A program made the translations under genes and the position numbers. Positions 1 through 7,664 of a stretch of 64,000 nucleotides of DNA are shown in pieces. This DNA comes from Streptomyces longhuiensis (GTDB lineage Bacteria > Actinomycetota > Actinomycetes > Streptomycetales > Streptomycetaceae): the NCBI RefSeq assembly GCF_020616555.1, contig NZ_CP085173.1, positions 6,402,001 through 6,466,000 of the forward strand. The letters are read 5' to 3'. The notes beneath the pieces are model-generated. The model was given only the letters and a program-made list of their open reading frames with translations. It was not told where the DNA came from and ran no database searches. Within the stretch, counting starts at the first letter, position 1, and every line of letters begins with the position of its first letter.

Positions 1-38
1 GCCTCGACCATCTTCGAGTTGATCTCACGGAAGGGCAT
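1..38 (-). CDS. AIM24 family protein, N-terminal fragment (cut by window edge)
   Basis: Only the first 12 codons are present, running off the left edge. The ATG at 38 follows the stop of the preceding AIM24 gene by one base, which suggests tight co-transcription. The visible start reads MPFREINSKMVE, which matches my memory of the N-terminus of a second AIM24-like protein commonly encoded next to the first in Streptomyces. AIM24 proteins are beta-rich and of unclear function in bacteria. The call rests on a very short sequence and on position. Confidence 0.5.
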   Translation of the reverse strand, partial: MPFREINSKMVE

Positions 39-39
39 C

Positions 40-678
40 TCACACGTCTCCCGCGATCGTGTTGCGCTCACTGGGCTGTACGTAGACCAGGCCGTCGCCC
101 TCGAAGCGGATCTGGAAGGCCTCGCCGCCGCCCTCGCCCATGAAGGTGCGGAACGTGACGCCGGACTGGAAGGACTGCCGCACATTCCCCTGATGCGCGA
201 CGTACGCGCCCGGGTCGACGGTCAGGGGGTGGTCCCGGCTGACGCGGAGCGCGACGGCGGGGCCCTCGCTCATGATCGCTGCCTGGCCGTTGCCCTCGAC
301 GGTCGTCGTGAACAGGCCGTTGCCCTGCGAGGCGCCGCGCACGCCGGTGAAGGACGTGCCGGTGCGCAGGCCCGCGTCCGTGCAGAGCAGATTGCTCGAC
401 TCGACGAAGAGCTTGTCGCCCCGCAGGTTCACGACGCTGATCTCGCTCGCCCGGTCCGCGAACCAGCACGTGCCCTGCCCCTTCACCTCCATCACCGTCA
501 TCTCCTCGCCGGTGAGGCGGCGGGTCACCATGCCGCGGATGCCCTCGCCGCCGCCCGTCATCTTCTTGAACGCCATCCGGCCGTCGTACGCGACCATCGA
601 GCCGTTCTTCGCCTTGACGCTGTCGCCCGTCATGTCGACGGCGAGCACTCTGCTGCCTTGAAGCCGGAACGTAGCCAC
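40..678 (-). CDS. AIM24 family protein
   Basis: A 212-residue protein of the AIM24 (mitochondrial biogenesis AIM24-like / TspB) family. Members form beta-stranded trimeric barrels; their bacterial role is not established. Family features seen are the beta-rich, glycine-rich body with repeated short strands, the central FVESSNLLC-like stretch and the C-terminal VYVQPSE segment. The GTG start at 678 has no Shine-Dalgarno sequence. A TACCGT hexamer ends six bases upstream, so a leaderless transcript is plausible. It is followed one base later by another AIM24-like start, so the two are probably one operon. It is divergent from the DUF3817 gene at 843. Confidence 0.8.
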   Translation of the reverse strand: MATFRLQGSRVLAVDMTGDSVKAKNGSMVAYDGRMAFKKMTGGGEGIRGMVTRRLTGEEMTVMEVKGQGTCWFADRASEISVVNLRGDKLFVESSNLLCTDAGLRTGTSFTGVRGASQGNGLFTTTVEGNGQAAIMSEGPAVALRVSRDHPLTVDPGAYVAHQGNVRQSFQSGVTFRTFMGEGGGEAFQIRFEGDGLVYVQPSERNTIAGDV

Positions 679-842
679 GATGTGACGGTAATGGGCGAGA
701 TGCCCCCCGGGACAGGGGTCCCGGCCCTGAACGAACCCTGAGCGAGCCCCGGGTCATCCCCGATGCCACAATGGGCAGCGCTTGTGCTTACGTTCACAAG
801 ATCGAACGCTCGCCCCCTCACCGCTTCTGCCGAAGGTGCCCC

Positions 843-1187
843 GTGGACATCAAGACCGCCTCCGCACTCCGCCGACTCCGCCTGGTCTCCGCTCCTGAGG
901 CCGTCTCCTTCCTGTTGCTCCTCGTCTGCTCGGTGCTGAAGCGGACCACGGAGTTCGACGCCGTCCCGGTCATGGGCATGGTGCACGGCGTCCTGTTCGT
1001 TCTCTACGTGATCTTCTGGCTCGACGCGTGGAACCGTACGAAGTGGGGCTTCAAGACCGCCGCCCTCTACTTCGTCCTCTCCGTCCTGCCGACCGGCGGC
1101 TTCTTCGCCGAGCGCAAGCTGAAGCGCGAGGCGGAGGCCGCGGTCATCGCGTCCCGCGCCCGCCAGGAGAAGGTCGTGAACGCATGA
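843..1187 (+). CDS. DUF3817 domain integral membrane protein
   Basis: A 114-residue membrane protein of the DUF3817 family; no biochemical role is known. There are three hydrophobic segments (about residues 14-30, 44-60 and 72-88), then the family-typical signature around [14 protein letters not shown] and a charged tail. The GTG at 843 is chosen because translation upstream of it lacks family similarity, and a GAAGGT sequence lies nearby. It overlaps the next gene by four bases (ATGA), so translation is probably coupled. A paralogue lies at 2147, on the other side of a MarR gene. Confidence 0.8.
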   Translation: MDIKTASALRRLRLVSAPEAVSFLLLLVCSVLKRTTEFDAVPVMGMVHGVLFVLYVIFWLDAWNRTKWGFKTAALYFVLSVLPTGGFFAERKLKREAEAAVIASRARQEKVVNA

Positions 1188-1483
1188 TCGTCGCCTTCTC
1201 GGTCTCCCCGCTCGGCGTCGGCGAGGACGTCGGCGAGTACGTGGCAGACGCCGTCCGGGTCGTCCGCGAGTCCGGCCTCCCGAACCGCACCGACGCGATG
1301 TTCACCACCATCGAGGGCGAGAGCTGGGACGAGGTGATGGACGTCGTGAAGCGCGCCGTCGCCGCCGTCGAGGCGCGTGCCCCGCGCGTATCGCTCGTCC
1401 TCAAGGCGGACATCCGCCCCGGTGTGACGGACGGCATGACGTCGAAGGTCGCGACGGTCGAGCGGCACCTCGCCGCCGAGTGA
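1184..1483 (+). CDS. MTH1187 / thiamine-binding (DUF77) family protein
   Basis: A 99-residue protein of the MTH1187/YkoF-like family (PF01910). These are small ferredoxin-like-fold proteins; some bind thiamine or related pyrimidines. Signature parts visible are the N-terminal strand [11 protein letters not shown], the central [16 protein letters not shown] stretch and the [12 protein letters not shown] segment. The ATG at 1184 overlaps the stop of the DUF3817 gene (ATGA). The operon ends at a strong hairpin at 1499. A role in thiamine supply is only a family-based possibility; no thi genes are in the window. Confidence 0.8.
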   Translation: MIVAFSVSPLGVGEDVGEYVADAVRVVRESGLPNRTDAMFTTIEGESWDEVMDVVKRAVAAVEARAPRVSLVLKADIRPGVTDGMTSKVATVERHLAAE

Positions 1484-1498
1484 CCCTCTTTTCCCGTG

Positions 1499-1526
1499 AG
1501 CCCCGGCCCGGTAGGGCCGGGGCTTT
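1499..1526 (+). terminator. Rho-independent terminator after the DUF3817/DUF77 operon
   Basis: Eleven-base arms (AGCCCCGGCCC and its complement) flank a four-base loop. A short T run follows, 15 bases after the stop at 1483. Confidence 0.8.
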
Positions 1527-1571
1527 CGCGTGGCCCCGACCGAAGGGCGAGACGGGGCTGACCAGCATATG

Positions 1572-1581
1572 ACCGGCCGGT
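1572..1581. promoter_or_regulatory. Palindrome just upstream of the MarR start
   Basis: ACCGGCCGGT is a 10-bp perfect palindrome centred about 18 bases before the GTG at 1594. It is a plausible autoregulatory operator. The same core occurs in the tetR promoter at 6134-6143. Short GC palindromes are common in this genome type, so confidence is low. Confidence 0.35.
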
Positions 1582-1593
1582 AAGGTCTTGGGC

Positions 1594-2103
1594 GTGCCGA
1601 AGCCGCTCAGCCTTGCCTTCGATCCCATCGCCCGTGCAGACGAACTCTGGAAGCAGCGCTGGGGATCCGTGCCGTCCATGGGCGCGATCACTTCGATCAT
1701 GCGCGCGCACCAGATCCTCCTCGCCGAGGTCGACGCGGTCGTGAAGCCGTACGGGCTGACCTTCGCGCGCTACGAGGCGCTGGTGCTGCTCACCTTCTCC
1801 AAGGCCGGCGAGCTGCCGATGTCGAAGATCGGCGAGCGGCTCATGGTGCACCCGACCTCGGTCACGAACACGGTCGACCGCCTGGTGCGCTCCGGGCTCG
1901 TCGACAAGCGGCCCAACCCGAACGACGGCCGCGGAACGCTCGCCTCCATCACTGCCAAGGGCCGCGAGGTCTGCGACGCCGCCACCCGCGACCTGATGGC
2001 CATGGACTTCGGGCTCGGGGTGTACGACGCCGAGGAGTGCGGCGAGATCTTCGCGATGCTGCGGCCGCTGCGGGTCGCCGCCCACGACTTCGACGAGGCC
2101 TGA
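1594..2103 (+). CDS. MarR family transcriptional regulator
   Basis: A 169-residue winged-helix regulator. The MarR fold is visible: an N-terminal dimerisation helix, the SKIGERLMVHPTSVTNTVDRL recognition region (about residues 84-104), then the wing with PNPNDGRGTLASITAKG (the D-x-R-G motif typical of MarR). The GTG at 1594 is preferred over an in-frame TTG at 1588. A TAAGG sequence precedes both. The gene lies between two DUF3817 genes on the same strand, so control of one or both is an inference. The ligand is unknown. Confidence 0.88.
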   Translation: MPKPLSLAFDPIARADELWKQRWGSVPSMGAITSIMRAHQILLAEVDAVVKPYGLTFARYEALVLLTFSKAGELPMSKIGERLMVHPTSVTNTVDRLVRSGLVDKRPNPNDGRGTLASITAKGREVCDAATRDLMAMDFGLGVYDAEECGEIFAMLRPLRVAAHDFDEA

Positions 2104-2146
2104 CCCGCGCGAAGATCGCGCAAAACGGGCCGTTACGCTCGTATCC

Positions 2147-2485
2147 ATGAAACGAAGCGTGCTGACCCGGTACCGGGTGATGGCCTTTGTCACGGGCGTC
2201 CTGCTGGTCCTGCTGTGCCTCGGCATGATCGCCAAGTACGTGCTCGGCATCGACGGCGCGGCGGACGTCACGCGCGTCGTCGCCATCGCGCACGGCTGGC
2301 TGTACGTGATCTACCTGGTCTTCGCCTTCGACCTGGGCTCCAAGGCGAAGTGGCCGGTCGGCAAGCAGCTGTGGGTGCTGATCGCCGGCACGATCCCGAC
2401 CGCCGCGTTCTTCGTGGAGCGGAAGGTCTCCCGCGAGCTGGACTCCAAGGTCGCCGACGGCGCCCCCGCCGTCGCCAAGGCCTGA
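2147..2485 (+). CDS. DUF3817 domain integral membrane protein (second copy)
   Basis: A 112-residue membrane protein, paralogous to the one at 843. The C-terminal half aligns: KWPVGKQLWVLIAGTIPTAAFFVERK here against [26 protein letters not shown] there. There are three hydrophobic helices. It starts 44 bases after the marR stop in the same direction and ends at a strong terminator. Its function is unknown. Co-transcription with marR is possible. Confidence 0.8.
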   Translation: MKRSVLTRYRVMAFVTGVLLVLLCLGMIAKYVLGIDGAADVTRVVAIAHGWLYVIYLVFAFDLGSKAKWPVGKQLWVLIAGTIPTAAFFVERKVSRELDSKVADGAPAVAKA

Positions 2486-2502
2486 CGAACCGCGCCACTC
2501 CA

Positions 2503-2528
2503 CCGCCCGCACGATGTGCGGGCGGTTT
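2503..2528 (+). terminator. Rho-independent terminator
   Basis: Perfect 10-bp stem CCGCCCGCAC / GTGCGGGCGG with a GAT loop, followed by TTTGCC. It ends the second DUF3817 unit and insulates icmA. Confidence 0.85.
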
Positions 2529-2537
2529 GCCATCGAC

Positions 2538-2561
2538 ATTTACTAGGACGTCCTAGTAAAT
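2538..2561. promoter_or_regulatory. 24-bp perfect palindrome in the icmA promoter
   Basis: A perfect dyad whose core is TACTAGGACGTCCTAGTA, extended by three A/T pairs on each side. It ends 17 bases before the ATG at 2579. Its A/T-rich arms stand out from the surrounding GC-rich DNA. Length, perfection and position suggest a dimeric repressor operator overlapping the promoter. The regulator is not identified. Confidence 0.75.
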
Positions 2562-2578
2562 TTGAAAGCATGGGAAGC

Positions 2579-4279
2579 ATGGACGCTGACGCCATCGAAG
2601 AGGGCCGCCGTCGCTGGCAGGCCCGGTACGACTCCGCCCGCAAGCGGGACGCCGACTTCTCGACGCTCTCCGGGGACCCGGTCGAACCGGCCTACGGGCC
2701 ACGTCCCGGGGACACCTATGAGGGCTTCGAGCGGATCGGATGGCCCGGCGAGTACCCGTTCACGCGCGGCCTGTACCCGACCGGGTACCGGGGCCGTACG
2801 TGGACGATCCGGCAGTTCGCCGGGTTCGGGAACGCCGAGCAGACCAACGAGCGGTACAAGATGATCCTCGCCGCCGGCGGAGGAGGGCTGAGCGTCGCGT
2901 TCGACATGCCGACGCTGATGGGCCGCGACTCCGACGACGCGCGCTCGCTCGGCGAGGTCGGGCACTGCGGCGTCGCCATCGACTCCGCCGCCGACATGGA
3001 GGTCCTGTTCAAGGACATCCCGCTCGGGGACGTCACGACGTCCATGACGATCTCGGGCCCCGCCGTGCCCGTCTTCTGCATGTACCTCGTGGCCGCCGAG
3101 CGCCAGGGCGTCGACCCGGCCGTCCTCAACGGCACGCTGCAGACCGACATCTTCAAGGAGTACATCGCGCAGAAGGAGTGGCTCTTCCAGCCCGAGCCGC
3201 ATCTGCGCCTGATCGGCGACCTCATGGAGCACTGCGCGGAGGGCATTCCCGCGTACAAGCCGCTCTCGGTCTCCGGGTACCACATCCGCGAGGCCGGCTC
3301 CACGGCCGCGCAGGAGCTGGCGTACACGCTCGCCGACGGCTTCGGCTATGTGGAGCTCGGCCTGTCGCGCGGGCTCGACGTGGACGTCTTCGCGCCCGGC
3401 CTCTCCTTCTTCTTCGACGCACACCTCGACTTCTTCGAGGAGATCGCCAAGTTCCGTGCCGCCCGCCGCATCTGGGCGCGCTGGATGCGGGACGTGTACG
3501 GGGCGAAGACCGACAAGGCGCAGTGGCTGCGCTTCCACACCCAGACCGCCGGGGTCTCCCTGACCGCGCAGCAGCCGTACAACAACGTCGTGCGGACCGC
3601 CGTCGAGGCGCTCGCGGCCGTGCTCGGCGGCACCAACTCGCTGCACACGAACGCCCTCGACGAGACCCTGGCGCTCCCCTCCGAGCAGGCCGCCGAGATC
3701 GCGCTGCGCACACAGCAGGTGCTCATGGAGGAGACCGGCGTCGCCAACGTCGCGGACCCGCTGGGCGGTTCGTGGTTCGTGGAGCAGCTCACGGACCGGA
3801 TCGAGGCCGACGCCGAGAAGATCTTCGAGCAGATCAAGGAGCGCGGCCTGCGCGCCCACCCGGACGGGCAGCACCCGATCGGGCCGATGACCTCGGGCAT
3901 CCTGCGCGGTATCGAGGACGGCTGGTTCACCGGCGAGATCGCCGAGTCCGCGTTCCAGTACCAGAAGGCGCTGGAGAAGGGCGACAAGCGGGTCGTCGGC
4001 GTCAACGCGCACCACGGGTCCGTCACCGGCGACCTGGAGATCCTGCGGGTCAGCCACGAGGTCGAGCGCGAGCAGGTGCGCGAGCTCGGCGCGCGCAAGG
4101 CGGCCAGGGACGACGCCCGCGTGCGCTCCGCCCTCGACGAGATGCTGAAGGCCGCGCGCGACGGCGGCAACATGATCCCGCCCATGCTCGACGCCGTGCG
4201 CGCCGAGGCCACCCTGGGCGAGATCTGCGGGGTGCTGCGCGACGAGTGGGGCGTGTACACCGAACCCGCCGGATTCTGA
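2579..4279 (+). CDS. icmA: Isobutyryl-CoA mutase large subunit
   Basis: A 566-residue adenosylcobalamin-dependent mutase subunit that interconverts isobutyryl-CoA and n-butyryl-CoA, linking valine breakdown to butyrate and polyketide extender supply. The ATG at 2579 gives MDADAIEEGRRRWQARYD, which matches the N-terminus and length of Streptomyces IcmA as I recall it. An alternative ATG lies at 2570. The whole protein is the substrate-binding TIM-barrel part. The B12-binding DxHxxG domain is absent, as expected, because it resides on the small IcmB subunit, not encoded here. It stands alone between a terminator and a secreted hydrolase. Confidence 0.93.
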   Translation: MDADAIEEGRRRWQARYDSARKRDADFSTLSGDPVEPAYGPRPGDTYEGFERIGWPGEYPFTRGLYPTGYRGRTWTIRQFAGFGNAEQTNERYKMILAAGGGGLSVAFDMPTLMGRDSDDARSLGEVGHCGVAIDSAADMEVLFKDIPLGDVTTSMTISGPAVPVFCMYLVAAERQGVDPAVLNGTLQTDIFKEYIAQKEWLFQPEPHLRLIGDLMEHCAEGIPAYKPLSVSGYHIREAGSTAAQELAYTLADGFGYVELGLSRGLDVDVFAPGLSFFFDAHLDFFEEIAKFRAARRIWARWMRDVYGAKTDKAQWLRFHTQTAGVSLTAQQPYNNVVRTAVEALAAVLGGTNSLHTNALDETLALPSEQAAEIALRTQQVLMEETGVANVADPLGGSWFVEQLTDRIEADAEKIFEQIKERGLRAHPDGQHPIGPMTSGILRGIEDGWFTGEIAESAFQYQKALEKGDKRVVGVNAHHGSVTGDLEILRVSHEVEREQVRELGARKAARDDARVRSALDEMLKAARDGGNMIPPMLDAVRAEATLGEICGVLRDEWGVYTEPAGF

Positions 4280-4303
4280 CGGGAGTTCGCGCCGGGGGAC
4301 AGA

Positions 4304-4317
4304 GTGACAGGTGTCAC
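4304..4317. promoter_or_regulatory. Palindrome upstream of the secreted hydrolase
   Basis: GTGACA-GG-TGTCAC, a 6-2-6 inverted repeat, lies between the icmA stop and the hydrolase start, 59 bases upstream of the GTG. It is a possible operator. Nothing else supports it. Confidence 0.35.
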
Positions 4318-4375
4318 CCGGCGCGGGCCGGGGTAGGCGCGGGCACGTCCATCGTCGCCTGCCCCAGGAGTTCCC

Positions 4376-5464
4376 GTGCGCCTGTCCGGACTCAACCGCA
4401 CTACCACCACCGTCGGTTGTGCCGCCCTCGCCCTGCTCGGCGGGATGGTCCTCGGCGGATCCGGGGCGGTGAGCGCGAGCCCGCCGGCCGAGCCCAAGGT
4501 GCAGAACACCTTCGACCCGCTCGGCCCCGACGTACGCGCCGCGAAGCTGCCCTCCGGACGCACGGCCCACTACACCGACTCGGGCCCGCGCGACGGCGTT
4601 CCGGTCCTCTACATAGGCGGCACCGGGACCAGCGCGCGGGCCGTCCACATGACCGACTTCTTCCGCACCACGCGCTCGGACCTGGGCCTGCGGCTGATCT
4701 CCGTCGAGCGCAACGGCTTCGGCGACACCGCGTACGATCCCGCCCTCGGCACGGCCGACTTCGCGCGGGACGCCCTGGACGTGCTCGACCGCCTCGGCGT
4801 CGAGAAGTTCAGGATCGTCGCGATCTCCGGAGGCGGTCCCTACGCCGCCGAACTCGCCGCCCGCGCACCCGGCCGCGTCTCCGCCCTGCACCTGGTCGCC
4901 GCCCTGCCCCCGTACGGAGAGAAGCCCGCGTACTGCGCGATGTCCGACGACGCGCTCACCGCGGCCCTGAAGGACTCCATCACCGACCCGCGCAAGTGGT
5001 GGGCGTTCCCCGACGACAGCCCTGTCAAGTCCATACCGGGCTTCGCGGACACGGCGTACGAGGACGGCGCCCGCACCTACAACCAGCGTGGTCAGCAGGC
5101 CGATCCGGCGCCGCAGGTCCACGAGCAGAGGCTGTACTGCGGGCGGCCGGGCCCCGACCTGTCGAAGCTGACGGCCCCCGTCCATCTGTACGGCGGGGAC
5201 AAGGACACCACGGTCCCGCCGGCCACCCTCGCGACCTGGCGGCAGCAGTTCGCCGCGGACCGCGTCACGGTCCGCACCTACGCCGACTCCGCGCACGACG
5301 TGCAGTACCGCCACTGGGACCAGATCCTCGTGGACCTCGCCGGACACGGGGACCGCACGGTCGTGTGCCGGAGCTCGCACACCCGCGTCCTGCCGGCGGA
5401 CGAGGCGGCCCGACTGGTCGCCAAGAAGCGTGCCACGCTGGGCAGTTGCGCCTGGAACGGCTGA
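4376..5464 (+). CDS. Secreted alpha/beta hydrolase
   Basis: A 362-residue alpha/beta-hydrolase fold enzyme with an export signal: a short basic start, a hydrophobic stretch at about residues 12-29, and an Ala-rich cleavage region ending near ASA (32-35). The nucleophile elbow is AISGGG, with Ser151 in a non-canonical A-x-S-x-G context. An acid near DKDT and a His in ADSAHDVQYRHW complete a likely triad. The GTG start at 4376 has a good AGGAG seven to eight bases upstream. Substrate unknown. The nearest functional relatives are probably extracellular esterases or haloperoxidase-like hydrolases. Confidence 0.8.
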   Translation: MRLSGLNRTTTTVGCAALALLGGMVLGGSGAVSASPPAEPKVQNTFDPLGPDVRAAKLPSGRTAHYTDSGPRDGVPVLYIGGTGTSARAVHMTDFFRTTRSDLGLRLISVERNGFGDTAYDPALGTADFARDALDVLDRLGVEKFRIVAISGGGPYAAELAARAPGRVSALHLVAALPPYGEKPAYCAMSDDALTAALKDSITDPRKWWAFPDDSPVKSIPGFADTAYEDGARTYNQRGQQADPAPQVHEQRLYCGRPGPDLSKLTAPVHLYGGDKDTTVPPATLATWRQQFAADRVTVRTYADSAHDVQYRHWDQILVDLAGHGDRTVVCRSSHTRVLPADEAARLVAKKRATLGSCAWNG

Positions 5465-5494
5465 CCGGGTCCGGCCTGGTCCGAACGAAGAGCC

Positions 5495-6121
5495 CTAGGC
5501 CTGTACGGAGGCGAGTCCGCCCAGGAGCAGCGCGGTGAAGCGGTCGACCCACTCCTCGTCCACCGGCTCCGCGCTCACCAGCGTGCGGTGCACCACGGCT
5601 CCCGCGACTACGTCGAAGATGAGGTCGGCGGTGCGGGCGGCGGCGGCCGGGTCGGATTCGAGGGGGAGTTCGCCGCGGGCGTGGGCGCGGGCGCGGCCCT
5701 CCAGGACCAGGCGCTTCTGCCGGTCCACGATCGAGGTGCGGATGCGCTCGCGCAGCGGTTCGTCGCGCGTCGACTCGGCGACCACCGCCATCAGCGCCGT
5801 CTTGGTCTCCGGGCGGTTCAGGAGCGCCGCGAACTGGAGGACCACACCCCCGATGTCGGCGGCGAGGCTGCCGTTGTCCGGGAGTTCGAGCTCGTCGAAG
5901 AGGACCGCCACCGCGTCCACGACGAGCTCGTTCTTGCCTGCCCAGCGCCGGTAGAGCGTCGTCTTGGCGACGCCCGCGCGGGTCGCCACGTCGCCCATCG
6001 TGAGTTTGGACCAGCCGAGGTCCACCAGCGCCGCGCGGGTCGCCTCGAGGATCGCCGCGTCGGCGGCGGCGCTTCGAGGACGGCCCGTTCTCGGGAGGGG
6101 CGGGGGCGTGCGGCTCTGCAT
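5495..6121 (-). CDS. TetR/AcrR family transcriptional regulator
   Basis: A 208-residue TetR regulator. The N-terminal helix-turn-helix is clear: LTMGDVATRAGVAKTTLYRRWAGKNELV (about residues 40-67). It is followed by an all-helical ligand domain of the TetR C-terminal type. The ATG at 6121 (MQSRTPPPLP) is preferred over the upstream in-frame start, because the latter would run through a 12-bp palindrome in the promoter. No Shine-Dalgarno is seen. It is convergent with the hydrolase gene. The target could be itself or the divergent thioredoxin gene. Confidence 0.88.
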   Translation of the reverse strand: MQSRTPPPLPRTGRPRSAAADAAILEATRAALVDLGWSKLTMGDVATRAGVAKTTLYRRWAGKNELVVDAVAVLFDELELPDNGSLAADIGGVVLQFAALLNRPETKTALMAVVAESTRDEPLRERIRTSIVDRQKRLVLEGRARAHARGELPLESDPAAAARTADLIFDVVAGAVVHRTLVSAEPVDEEWVDRFTALLLGGLASVQA

Positions 6122-6132
6122 GAAAGTGACGA

Positions 6133-6144
6133 TACCGGCCGGTA
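6133..6144. promoter_or_regulatory. Candidate TetR autoregulatory operator
   Basis: TACCGGCCGGTA, a 12-bp perfect palindrome 12 to 23 bases upstream of the tetR start. This is a typical place and form for a TetR-family self-operator. Confidence 0.5.
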
Positions 6145-6217
6145 GGGATAGCGCCGTGAGGCAGACCACAGCGAAGATCACGGAGACCCCCTCCCCACGC
6201 GGCCCGCGCGAGAGTTA

Positions 6218-6234
6218 CGCTACGACCCGTAGCG
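6218..6234. promoter_or_regulatory. Inverted repeat between tetR and the thioredoxin gene
   Basis: CGCTACG-acc-CGTAGCG, 7-bp perfect arms with a 3-base spacer. The form is typical of TetR-family operators. It lies about 97 bases upstream of tetR (-) and 204 bases upstream of the thioredoxin gene (+). The rest of the 316-base gap (6122-6437) is GC-rich with several small hairpins and no convincing gene. Confidence 0.45.
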
Positions 6235-6437
6235 AAAGCTCAGTGAGCCTTGCGACAACCACGAGGCCCGGGTGGGGACCCGGCGCCGAACAGGGCCCCT
6301 TCGGGCCGCAGAACAGCCCCTCTCGGGGCCGCAGACCAAGTCCGTGACCACATCCTCGACGGCACCCGCAGTCCGGCGGGAGGCCGAGACGGGTGGTCCC
6401 GGCCCACAACGCGCCGCGGAAGGGGGAGGATGTACTC

Positions 6438-7406
6438 ATGCAGCCACGGAACATGTCCATGAGCGGAGTCGTCGACCTCGCCGCGGTGAAGGCGGCCCAG
6501 GAGGCCAAGGCGAAGGCGGAGCAGGCGCGTGCCGAGTCCGCTCGGCAGGGCGGGGGCGGGGCCGTCTCCCCGTCGAGCCTCGTCATCGACGTCGACGAGG
6601 TCGGTTTCGAGCGCGATGTCCTCCAGCGCTCGGCCGAGGTGCCCGTCGTCATCGACTTCTGGGCGGAGTGGTGCGAGCCGTGCAAGCAGCTGAGCCCGCT
6701 GCTCGAAGACCTCGCGGCCGAGTACAACGGCCGGTTCGTGCTCGCCAAGATCGACGTCGACGCCAACCAGATGCTGATGCAGCAGTTCGGGGTCCAGGGG
6801 ATCCCGGCGGTCTTCGCGGTGGTGGCCGGGCAGGCCCTGCCGCTCTTCCAGGGGGCCGCGCCGGCCGAGCAGATCCGCGCGACGCTCGACCAGTTGATCC
6901 AGGTCGCCGAGGAGCGCTTCGGTCTGACCGGCATCACGGTCGACCCCGATGCGGAGGGATCTGCACCGGTCGTGGAGGCTCCGGCCGGTCCGCACGACGC
7001 TCTGCTCGAAGCGGCCGTGCAGGCTCTTGACGCCGGCGACCTCGCCGGTGCCGTCCAGGCGTACAAGAACGTGCTGAACGACGACCCCGCCAACACCGAG
7101 GCCAAGCTCGGCCTGGCGCAGGCCGAGTTGCTCCTGCGTGTGCAGGACCTGGATCCGCAGAAGGTCCGTCAGGACGCCGCGGACCGCCCCTCCGACGTGG
7201 CGGCGCAGATCGCCGCGGCCGACCTCGACCTGGTCGGAGGCCATGTCGCGGACGCGTTCGGCCGACTTGTCGACACGGTGAGGGTCACGGCGGGCGAGGA
7301 CCGGGACGCCGCACGCGTGCGACTGCTCGAACTCTTCGAGGTCGTCGGTGCCGACGACCCGCGGGTGGTTACGGGCCGTGCGGCTCTGGCCCGGGTTCTC
7401 TTCTGA
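6438..7406 (+). CDS. Thioredoxin-domain / TPR co-chaperone, YbbN (CnoX) type
   Basis: A 322-residue cytoplasmic protein. An Ala/Glu-rich N-terminal helix is followed by a thioredoxin domain (about residues 45-165) with the active-site motif W78-C-E-P-C82. A C-terminal tetratricopeptide-like region follows, including LDAGDLAGAVQAYKNVL and DDPANTEAKLGLAQAELL. This architecture matches YbbN/CnoX, a chaperone-redox protein that hands clients to chaperonins. The E-P pair between the Cys residues differs from classical thioredoxin (GP). The ATG at 6438 has a strong AGGGGGAGGA ending seven bases upstream. Confidence 0.88.
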   Translation: MQPRNMSMSGVVDLAAVKAAQEAKAKAEQARAESARQGGGGAVSPSSLVIDVDEVGFERDVLQRSAEVPVVIDFWAEWCEPCKQLSPLLEDLAAEYNGRFVLAKIDVDANQMLMQQFGVQGIPAVFAVVAGQALPLFQGAAPAEQIRATLDQLIQVAEERFGLTGITVDPDAEGSAPVVEAPAGPHDALLEAAVQALDAGDLAGAVQAYKNVLNDDPANTEAKLGLAQAELLLRVQDLDPQKVRQDAADRPSDVAAQIAAADLDLVGGHVADAFGRLVDTVRVTAGEDRDAARVRLLELFEVVGADDPRVVTGRAALARVLF

Positions 7407-7488
7407 GCCGTTTCTGACCAGTTCCTAAACGCCGGGCGATGTGGTGCCCAGGTGAAAGTTCTGTTCCCACGGGTACACAGCGGTCGCG

Positions 7489-7547
7489 CTTTACCAAAAC
7501 TTGGTAAAGGCGGCTGCTGTTACTTGGAGTAAGTCAGAGGCCGCCTT
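7489..7547 (+). other. Two overlapping, mutually exclusive hairpins
   Basis: Hairpin A is CTTTACCAA-aac-TTGGTAAAG (7489-7509, 9-bp perfect stem). Hairpin B pairs AAGGCGGC (7507-7514) with GCCGCCTT (7540-7547) and encloses a small TTACT-tgg-AGTAA hairpin (7520-7532). A and B share bases 7507-7509, so both cannot form fully. The element could be a terminator for the upstream gene, or an attenuator-like switch, or hairpin A could be a DNA operator. Confidence 0.5.
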
Positions 7548-7646
7548 CTGTCCGGTTACGCCCCTCCTTCCTCTGTTTTGGCAACTCGCTTGACGCCACC
7601 CTGCGTTGTCGGGTGACACCGTCGGGTCGTTGTTCGGTTATCCGTC

Positions 7647-7664
7647 CGTTACTAGCGAGTAACG
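7647..7664. promoter_or_regulatory. Inverted repeat upstream of the DUF6230 operon
   Basis: CGTTACT-agcg-AGTAACG, 7-bp perfect arms around four bases, 371 bases upstream of the DUF6230 start. It is a possible operator. Confidence 0.4.

Noticed and set aside
2543..5380. Very long minus-strand ORFs opposite icmA and the hydrolase, and similar ones opposite pta, glgP and the kinases
   Set aside because: Typical shadow frames of high-GC coding DNA: repetitive Arg/Gly/Val composition, no motifs, and the opposite strand has clear families.
6285..6345. Small hairpins and GGGCCGCAGA direct repeats before the thioredoxin/TPR gene
   Set aside because: Short, GC-rich and of a kind expected by chance in this composition; no T tract or promoter context.
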